Of a stretch of 11,288 bases of DNA, positions 6,312 through 11,288 are shown one piece after another. This DNA comes from Solirubrobacterales bacterium. Lineage in GTDB: Bacteria; Actinomycetota; Thermoleophilia; Solirubrobacterales; Solirubrobacteraceae. Where the stretch lies: the NCBI GenBank assembly GCA_003157595.1, contig PMKB01000005.1, positions 1 to 11,288 on the forward strand, in the 5' to 3' direction. Under the pieces are notes generated by a model, which was given only the letters and a program-made list of their open reading frames with translations, ran no database searches and was not told the DNA's origin. The stretch's first letter is position 1; the number at the start of each line of letters is the position of its first letter. Both the position numbers and the translations under genes were made by a program.

Positions 6312-7529
6312 GTGACCGGGTTCGCCGATGAGCGCCAGATGGCGGGCTTCAAGGACTTCTACCAGTTCAGCGCTCCAACCCGGGTGATCGCCGGGCGCGA
6401 CCTGCTCGCCTCGGCCGGCTTCGAGTTCGCCAAGGAGGGCGCCCGGCGGGTCCTGCTCGTCAGCGACGCCGTGATCCGCGCCACCGGGCTCGTCGACCGT
6501 GTCGCCGAGGGCGTCACCGACGGCGGCCTCGAGCTGGCGGCGATCTTCGACGCCGTGCCCCAGGACTCAGACGGCGCGGTCGTCGCACAGATCGCGGCGC
6601 TCGCCCGCGAGACCGGCGCCGACTCGTTCCTGGCGCTCGGCGGCGGCTCGGTGATGGACAGCGCGAAGGTCGCCAACCTGCTGTTCACGCATGGCGGCTC
6701 GGCGCGTGAGTGGGAGGGCTACTACGGCCTGCCGCGCGCCGACGACGGCGCTGGGCGCGCGCTCGAGCTGGCGCCGCTGGCGTGCATACCGACCACCGCG
6801 GGGACCGGCTCCGAGGTCAGCTTCGCCGCCGTGATCAAGGATCGAGAGGCGCACGTGAAGTACCAGATCGGCGACTTCGCGCTGATCCCGCGACTGGCGA
6901 TCCTCGATCCGGCGGCGACCCTCACGCTGCCGCCGGCGCTCGCCGCGTCGACCGGCATGGATGCGATGACCCACGCGATCGAGGGCTACGTGTCGCGCGA
7001 CTGGAACGCCCATGCCGACGCCTATGCACTGCACGCGCTGGCGCTGATCCACGCGAACCTCGAGCGCGCGGTGCACTCGCCGGCGGACGAGAGTGCGCGC
7101 GGCAACATGCTGATCGCGGCGTCGCTGGCGATCGTGCCGACGACCTCCGGGGCGCTCGGTATCGCCCACTCCCTCTCACACCCCTGCGGCGCCCTTTACG
7201 ACGTTCCCCACGGCGTCGCCAACGCGATCAACCTGCCGGGCACGATCGAGTACAACGCCGCCGGCGGCGATGATATCGCCGCCCGCTACCGCGACCTGGC
7301 GGAGCTGCTGGGGCTCGAGAGCGCCGGCGAGGTCGGTCAGACGCTCGCCGATCACATTCGCGGGCTCGTGGTCTCGCTCGGCCTGCCGACGCGGCTCTCG
7401 CAGGTCGGCGTGACCGAGGCGGGGATCCCGGCGCTCGTGGAGGGCGCGATGGGCGATGCCTGCACGCTGGTCAACCCGCGCGTGCCGACCGCCGAGGATC
7501 TGGCCGAGCTCTACCGCCGGGCGCTGTAG
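6312..7529 (+). CDS. Iron-type (group III) alcohol dehydrogenase
   Basis: This 405-residue NAD(P)-dependent dehydrogenase interconverts an alcohol and an aldehyde or ketone. The nucleotide-binding part carries [10 protein letters not shown] (110-119) and [11 protein letters not shown]. Metal ligands in the E. coli FucO pattern are all present: D217 and H221 in [13 protein letters not shown]286 in GIAHSLSHP and H300 in VPHGVANAI. The D-x3-H spacing and the 14-residue spacing of the last two histidines match FucO. Length is normal for the family. The GTG start abuts the upstream mini-ORF and has GGTGGA 6 nt before it; ATG 6339 would shorten the protein by nine residues. The cofactor metal (Fe or Zn) and substrate cannot be read from sequence. 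It is probably co-transcribed with the SCP2 gene. Confidence 0.9.
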   Translation: MTGFADERQMAGFKDFYQFSAPTRVIAGRDLLASAGFEFAKEGARRVLLVSDAVIRATGLVDRVAEGVTDGGLELAAIFDAVPQDSDGAVVAQIAALARETGADSFLALGGGSVMDSAKVANLLFTHGGSAREWEGYYGLPRADDGAGRALELAPLACIPTTAGTGSEVSFAAVIKDREAHVKYQIGDFALIPRLAILDPAATLTLPPALAASTGMDAMTHAIEGYVSRDWNAHADAYALHALALIHANLERAVHSPADESARGNMLIAASLAIVPTTSGALGIAHSLSHPCGALYDVPHGVANAINLPGTIEYNAAGGDDIAARYRDLAELLGLESAGEVGQTLADHIRGLVVSLGLPTRLSQVGVTEAGIPALVEGAMGDACTLVNPRVPTAEDLAELYRRAL

Positions 7530-7585
7530 GCGCTCGCCGTCGGGCGCGCCTGCCGATCTCGCTCGGTGCGTCGCTCGCGCGGCTG

Positions 7586-7601
7586 CGCCGGGTCACCGGC
7601 G
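7586..7601 (+). terminator. Small GC hairpin after the dehydrogenase gene
   Basis: CGCCGG (7586-7591), loop GTCA, CCGGCG (7596-7601) forms a 6-bp stem 56 nt past the dehydrogenase stop. There is no T-run. It lies where the rubredoxin -35 would be, so it could equally be chance or regulatory. Confidence 0.2.
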
Positions 7602-7622
7602 TGGTCCGTGGGCGCCGAGCAA

Positions 7623-7628
7623 TAAACT
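7623..7628 (+). promoter_or_regulatory. -10 box of the rubredoxin gene
   Basis: TAAACT stands out in GC-rich surroundings and ends 8 nt before the ATG at 7637, the same spacing as TAGTCT before the first GH15 gene. It implies a leaderless or nearly leaderless mRNA. No convincing -35 was found. Confidence 0.5.
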
Positions 7629-7636
7629 GGGCCTCA

Positions 7637-7822
7637 ATGACCGAGGCCGTCCGAACCATCCAACGCTGGCACTGCGAGTCCTGCGGCTACATCTACGACG
7701 TCGCCAACGGCGATCCCGACGGCGGCATCCCCCCGGGCACCGCGTTCGAGGATATTCCCGACACCTGGTTCTGTCCGGTTTGCGGCGCCCGCAAGCGCGA
7801 CTTCACGCCCTACGACGACTGA
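7637..7822 (+). CDS. Rubredoxin
   Basis: This 61-residue cytoplasmic one-electron carrier holds a mononuclear Fe(Cys)4 centre. The two knuckles are C13-x2-C16 (CESCGYIYD) and C46-x2-C49 (CPVCGARK). Conserved rubredoxin features include [18 protein letters not shown] and W44. Length is typical. ATG 7637 was chosen over the in-frame GTG at 7601 because the -10 box at 7623-7628 falls between them and the extra residues do not belong to the family. The next gene starts 9 nt after its stop, so the two are probably co-transcribed. Its electron partners are not identified; no alkane hydroxylase or rubredoxin reductase is present here, and coupling to the nearby dehydrogenase is speculative. Confidence 0.95.
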   Translation: MTEAVRTIQRWHCESCGYIYDVANGDPDGGIPPGTAFEDIPDTWFCPVCGARKRDFTPYDD

Positions 7823-7831
7823 TCGTGGGCG

Positions 7832-8257
7832 ATGAACGCAAAGCCTGAGAAGGCGCTGCCACCCGCTCAGCGGGCACTGGCACGGCTGACCGGCGCGCGG
7901 CTGTGCTTCGGCCGGCCGGTCGAAGCGAAGGGCCGCACGGTCATCCCGGTGGCGAGCGTGCGCACCGCCGGCGGCTGGGGCTTCGGCAACGAGCCGAACG
8001 GACGCGGCTCGGGGGGCGGTGGGGGCGGCGCGCTCGACGCGCGCCCTGTGGGCTTCATCGAGATCGGGCCCGACGGCACGCGTTTTGAGCGGATCGACGA
8101 CGGGCGGGTCGCGCTGCAGGCGATCGCCGCGGGCTCACTCGCGCTGCTCGTGCTCGGACGAGTGCTGGTGCGCCGCCGGCGGCTGGGGCTGGGCCGCAGC
8201 CGCGCCCCGTCGAGACGGCGCCTGCGCCGAGCGCGTCAGCTCAGCCAGCTGTCGTAG
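7832..8257 (+). CDS. GerW/YtfJ-like protein with C-terminal membrane helix
   Basis: This 141-residue protein resembles the GerW (YtfJ, spore germination) family, whose Bacillus member is needed for spore germination and whose biochemical role is unclear. The family core runs from about residue 24 to 88: FGRPVEAKGRTVIPVASV, GGWGFG, a Gly-rich loop GSGGGGGGALDARP, and VGFIEIGPDGTRFERI. A single hydrophobic helix follows (about 93-113), then a strongly basic tail rich in Arg. It begins 9 nt after rubredoxin, probably in the same operon. Its last 22 bp overlap the 3' end of bioD on the other strand. Sporulation is not implied: homologues exist in organisms not known to make endospores. The role here is unknown. 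Confidence 0.65.
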   Translation: MNAKPEKALPPAQRALARLTGARLCFGRPVEAKGRTVIPVASVRTAGGWGFGNEPNGRGSGGGGGGALDARPVGFIEIGPDGTRFERIDDGRVALQAIAAGSLALLVLGRVLVRRRRLGLGRSRAPSRRRLRRARQLSQLS

Positions 8258-8937
8258 GGCAGCGCGGCACCGGCTGCCGCCAGCGCGCTCGCCGTGAGCT
8301 TCGACAGGGCCGGGAGCGCGGCCACCTCGACCTTGCCGAGGCGCTCGATCGTCGCACGGTTGGAGCGCTCGATCGTGCTCGGATCGCCGGGCCAGGGCGT
8401 CAGCACGACCGCGCGCACGTCCAGTTGCGCACTCCGCGCAGCCTCGAGGGTCAGCAGCGTGTGGCTGATCGTCCCCAGCCCCGGACGCGCGGCGATCACG
8501 ACGCCGAGATCAAGCTCGCGCGCCAGGCGGCGAACGTCCCAGCCGTCGCTGAGCGGCACGAGCAGCCCGCCGATGCCCTCGACGATCACCGGCGACCCGG
8601 CGGCGCGGATGTCGGCGATCAGCGCGGCGATGTCGAGCTGTTGCCCGGCGAGCGCCGCGGCGAGGTGCGGCGAGACGGCCGGGCCGTAGCGGGCCGGCGA
8701 CACGCTGGCGGGCCGCTCGCCGCTGACCATGGCGAGCAGCTCGTGATCGAGTGGCGGCCCGTCGTCCAGGCCGGTCATGACCGGCTTGCGAGCGTGCACC
8801 TGCTCGCCGCGCGCGCGCAGCGCGCCGACGAGTGCGGCGGCGAGAATCGTCTTGCCGACGCCCGTGTCGGTGGCCGTGACGAAGCACCCGCGCAGGGCGC
8901 GCGCGGGATGCGCGCCGGAGCCTCGCTCGACAGGCAC
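8236..8937 (-). CDS. bioD: Dethiobiotin synthetase
   Basis: This 233-residue enzyme closes the ureido ring of dethiobiotin from 7,8-diaminononanoate, CO2 and ATP in the cytoplasm. The P-loop ATDTGVGKT lies at residues 22-30, followed by ARKPVMTG and PPLDHELL in the substrate region, VEGIGGLLVPL, and ARPGLGTISHTLLTLEA. Length is close to the family norm. The GTG start lies 7 nt beyond the bioF stop, which fits an operon with translation passing from bioF. No strong Shine-Dalgarno sequence is visible. The start adds about 13 residues before the first strand and no alternative initiation codon was found before the P-loop. Its 3' end overlaps the convergent GerW-like gene by 22 bp. Confidence 0.93.
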   Translation of the reverse strand: MPVERGSGAHPARALRGCFVTATDTGVGKTILAAALVGALRARGEQVHARKPVMTGLDDGPPLDHELLAMVSGERPASVSPARYGPAVSPHLAAALAGQQLDIAALIADIRAAGSPVIVEGIGGLLVPLSDGWDVRRLARELDLGVVIAARPGLGTISHTLLTLEAARSAQLDVRAVVLTPWPGDPSTIERSNRATIERLGKVEVAALPALSKLTASALAAAGAALPYDSWLS

Positions 8938-8944
8938 GGCGGGC

Positions 8945-10156
8945 CTACGCGGCGCGCGCGACGGGCTCGGCGGGCACTGGGTCCTCTGCCGTGAAGGTGA
9001 CGCCCACCTCGCGCGCAGCGGCGCTGAGTGCGCTGACGGCGCCGGTCAGCTCGCTCGCCGTGTGCGAGGCGATCACGGTGAGCCGCAGCCGAGAGCTTCC
9101 CGCCGGCACGGTCGGGGGTCTGATCGCCTGCGCGAAGACGCCTCGGGCGAGCGCGGCCTCGGACAGGCGCATCGCAGCGTCGGCGTCACCGACGATCAGC
9201 GGCACGATCTGTGTGCGCCCGCGTGGCGCGGCGATCCCCGCCGCGGCCAGTTCGCTGCGCAGCAGGGCGGCCGTGGCCTGGAGCTTCGCCGGTCGCAGCG
9301 GCTGCTCGATCAACAGCTCGAGCGCGGCGAGCGCGCCGGCGGCGGCCGGCGGCGGCAGGGCGGTCGAGAAGATCAGCGCGCGCGCGCTGTTCAGCAGCAA
9401 CTCGACGATCTCGCGGCTGGCGCAGACGTAGCCGCCGTAGGACCCGAGCGACTTGCTCAGCGTGCCGACCACGACGTCGACCTGGCCGTCCAGGCCGGCT
9501 TCGGCGATCGCCCCGCGCCCGCCCGGACCGAGCGCGCCGGTTGCGTGCGCCTCGTCGACGACGACCCTCGCTCCGTGGCGGCGTGCCAGCTCGACGATCC
9601 CGGCGAGCGGCGCGATGTCCCCGTCCATCGAGAAGATCGAGTCGGTCACGATCACATCACCCTCACGCCCGCGCTCGCGCAACGCCCACTCGAGGTGGTC
9701 GAGGTTGCAGTGCTCGTAGACGAAGGTCTCGGCCCGGGCGAGCCGGCAGCCGTCGATGATCGAAGCGTGGTTGAGCGCGTCCGAGAAGATCGTCTGGTCG
9801 CCGGCGCCGAGCGCCGAGAGCACGCCGACGTTCGCGAGATAGCCGGAGCCGAACAGCACGCATGACTCGGTTCGCTCGAACTCCGCCAGCCGCTGCTCGA
9901 GCCGTTCATGGATCGTCATCGTGCCCGAGACCAGCCGCGACGCGCCGGCACCGACTCCCCAGCGCATCGCTGCGTCGGCCGCCGCCTCGCGCACCCGCGG
10001 ATGATCGGCGAACCCGAGGTAGTTGTTGGAGCACAACAGCAGCACGGGCGTCCCGTCGATCAGGACGCGCGGGCCCTGCGGGCCGCTGATCAGACGCGTG
10101 CGCCTGTACAGGCCGGCGTCGCGCAGCCGGTCCAATTGCGCGCCGATGTCGCTCAT
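8945..10156 (-). CDS. bioF: 8-amino-7-oxononanoate synthase
   Basis: This 403-residue PLP enzyme condenses L-alanine with pimeloyl-ACP or pimeloyl-CoA, the first committed ring-side step of biotin synthesis. Motifs in order are LLLCSNNYLGFADHP, GASRLVSGTMTIHERLE, DEAHATGALGPGGRG and TLSKSLGSYGG, with the PLP lysine at K235. It belongs to the alpha-oxoamine synthase group. 2-amino-3-ketobutyrate CoA ligase is the main alternative, but the setting between bioB and bioD settles the call. The ATG at 10156 overlaps the bioB stop as ATGA, a classic coupling arrangement. The frame is open further upstream, but that stretch is only a shadow of bioB. Confidence 0.95.
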   Translation of the reverse strand: MSDIGAQLDRLRDAGLYRRTRLISGPQGPRVLIDGTPVLLLCSNNYLGFADHPRVREAAADAAMRWGVGAGASRLVSGTMTIHERLEQRLAEFERTESCVLFGSGYLANVGVLSALGAGDQTIFSDALNHASIIDGCRLARAETFVYEHCNLDHLEWALRERGREGDVIVTDSIFSMDGDIAPLAGIVELARRHGARVVVDEAHATGALGPGGRGAIAEAGLDGQVDVVVGTLSKSLGSYGGYVCASREIVELLLNSARALIFSTALPPPAAAGALAALELLIEQPLRPAKLQATAALLRSELAAAGIAAPRGRTQIVPLIVGDADAAMRLSEAALARGVFAQAIRPPTVPAGSSRLRLTVIASHTASELTGAVSALSAAAREVGVTFTAEDPVPAEPVARAA

Positions 10157-11268
10157 CGAGCCGGCTCGCGCTTGCGCTTGGCGCGGTAGCGCAACTGCTT
10201 CGAGGGGTCCCACAGCGCGAGCGCCGGCTCGGCGTCGCGCTCCAGGTAGTCCTCGATCACATCGGGCGTATCGCCCTCCAGCCAGCCGGAGCGGTTGTCG
10301 GGCCGCGGGTGGGCGCCGTTGTCGGGCTGACGCGCGACATTCAGGCCCTGGCGCTCGAACATCTCGCGGTCCTCGGCCGGTGTCGCCCCGAGCGCGGTCA
10401 GGAAGTTGCCCATCATCACGCCGTTCAGCCCGGCGCGGACCGCGAGCGGTGCCAGTTCGGCGAGGTTCTCGATCCGCCCGCCGCAGAGCCGGAACAGCGC
10501 CTCCGGCAGGATCAGGCGGAAGATCGCCACCCACTTCACGGCATCCCACGGATCCATCAGCTCGCGATCGCCGAACTTCGTCCCCTCGCGCGGGATCAGC
10601 AGGTTGATCGGCACGCTCGTGGGGTTGATCGCGGAGAGCTCGAACGCCATCTCGACGCGCTGCTCGGGGGTCTCGCCCAGGTTCAGGATCCCGCCGACGC
10701 AGGTCTCCAGCCCCGCTTCGCGGACCGCTTCGATCGTGCGCAGCCGGCCTTCGTAGCGGACGGTGCTCGAGACCTCGGGATAGAAGCTGGAGGCCGACTC
10801 GACGTTGTGGTGCACGCGCTGGATGCCGGCCTCGCGCAGCGCCTTCGCGCGCTCCACCGACATGTGGCCGATCGAGGCGCAGCGCTTGAGGTTGGTGTGC
10901 GCGGCGACGAGCCGTGCGCCGGCCAGGACCTTCTCGAAGTCGCGTTTGGAGAGCCCCTGCCCCTGGGCCACCATGCAGAAGCGGTGCGCGCCGGCGGCCT
11001 CCGCCGCACGGGCGTGTTCGAGCATCTGCTCGGGCTCCATCATCGCGTGCATCGGCGTGTCGGCGTCGGCGTGACGCGACTGGGCGCAGAAGCCGCAGTC
11101 CTCGGCGCAGCCGCCGGACTTCGCGTTCACCAGCGAGCACATGTCGGTCGAGTCACCGAAGCGCTCGACGCGCGCTTCCCATGCGCGCGCGATCAGCGCT
11201 TCAATCTCGTCGTGGTCCTCGATCCTGCCGAGCTCGAGGGCCTCCTCGCGTGTGATCAGCGACGTCAC
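10153..11268 (-). CDS. bioB: Biotin synthase (radical SAM)
   Basis: This 371-residue radical SAM enzyme inserts sulfur into dethiobiotin. The [4Fe-4S]-SAM cluster motif is C54-x3-C58-x2-C61 (CAEDCGFCAQS). Ligands expected for the sacrificial [2Fe-2S] cluster are C98 (RFCM), C130 (LKRC), C190 (GLETCVGG) and R260 (FRLCGGR), matching E. coli C97, C128, C188 and R260. The C terminus has a basic extension of some 50 residues past the barrel, making it a little longer than typical. It is the first gene of the bioB-bioF-bioD operon. The GTG start at 11268 is supported by a TANNNT box 7 nt upstream and by the lack of any Shine-Dalgarno sequence. Confidence 0.96.
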   Translation of the reverse strand: MTSLITREEALELGRIEDHDEIEALIARAWEARVERFGDSTDMCSLVNAKSGGCAEDCGFCAQSRHADADTPMHAMMEPEQMLEHARAAEAAGAHRFCMVAQGQGLSKRDFEKVLAGARLVAAHTNLKRCASIGHMSVERAKALREAGIQRVHHNVESASSFYPEVSSTVRYEGRLRTIEAVREAGLETCVGGILNLGETPEQRVEMAFELSAINPTSVPINLLIPREGTKFGDRELMDPWDAVKWVAIFRLILPEALFRLCGGRIENLAELAPLAVRAGLNGVMMGNFLTALGATPAEDREMFERQGLNVARQPDNGAHPRPDNRSGWLEGDTPDVIEDYLERDAEPALALWDPSKQLRYRAKRKREPAR

Positions 11269-11275
11269 GCGCAGA

Positions 11276-11281
11276 AAGGTA
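11276..11281 (-). promoter_or_regulatory. -10 box of the biotin operon
   Basis: Read on the minus strand, TACCTT (11281-11276) ends 7 nt before the GTG of bioB, giving a leaderless or nearly leaderless mRNA. The -35 would lie beyond the window end at 11288. Any biotin repressor operator overlapping it cannot be judged here. Confidence 0.4.
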
Positions 11282-11288
11282 GATCTTG

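Noticed and set aside
7601..7636. Longer rubredoxin from GTG 7601
   Set aside because: The added 12 residues are unlike rubredoxin and would place the -10 box inside the gene.
10157..11140. Upstream extension of the bioF frame to 731 residues
   Set aside because: Overlaps bioB in another frame and has no domain; the ATGA junction at 10153-10156 marks the bioF start.

Overview
This is a very GC-rich chromosomal segment with ten protein-coding genes, all complete, plus one doubtful mini-gene. Base composition, mycobacterial-type trehalases, near-leaderless starts behind TANNNT -10 boxes and a sigma factor carrying a collagen-like Gly-X-Y tail point to an actinobacterium. Solirubrobacterales/Thermoleophilia is my best guess, but it is inference: there is no rRNA or marker gene to settle it. 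No mobile element, CRISPR array, tRNA or rRNA was seen.

Layout. Positions 1-105 hold two adjoining perfect 24-bp palindromes and a third hairpin, behind the 3' end of a minus-strand gene. Positions 106-1596 (minus) encode an ECF sigma factor continuous with its own zinc-finger anti-sigma module, a membrane helix and a Gly-X-Y tail. Its upstream region carries an ECF-type promoter (GGAAC-N16-CGTTAC), which suggests autoregulation. The 93-bp divergent gap also carries the promoter of the first of two tandem paralogous GH15 trehalase-type enzymes (1690-3690 and 3786-5786, plus). A compact plus-strand cluster follows: SCP2 sterol-carrier-like protein (5822-6238), a possible 23-codon mini-ORF (6240-6311) and an iron-type alcohol dehydrogenase (6312-7529). 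Next come rubredoxin (7637-7822) and a GerW/YtfJ-like membrane protein (7832-8257). The right end is a minus-strand biotin operon, bioB-bioF-bioD (11268 down to 8236), which converges on and slightly overlaps the GerW-like gene. bioA is not in the window.

How the parts work together. bioF, bioD and bioB supply three of the last four steps of biotin synthesis; bioA must lie elsewhere. The two trehalase-type enzymes probably degrade trehalose or a related alpha-glucoside. Their position next to a membrane-anchored stress-type sigma factor makes a link to envelope or osmotic stress plausible but unproven. The alcohol dehydrogenase, SCP2 protein and rubredoxin look like a lipid/redox group, with no pathway that the sequence fixes.

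The most unusual items are the single-chain sigma/anti-sigma/membrane/collagen-like protein with its apparent self-type promoter, the two tandem palindromes that differ by compensatory base-pair changes, and the Shine-Dalgarno-preceded mini-ORF packed between two genes.
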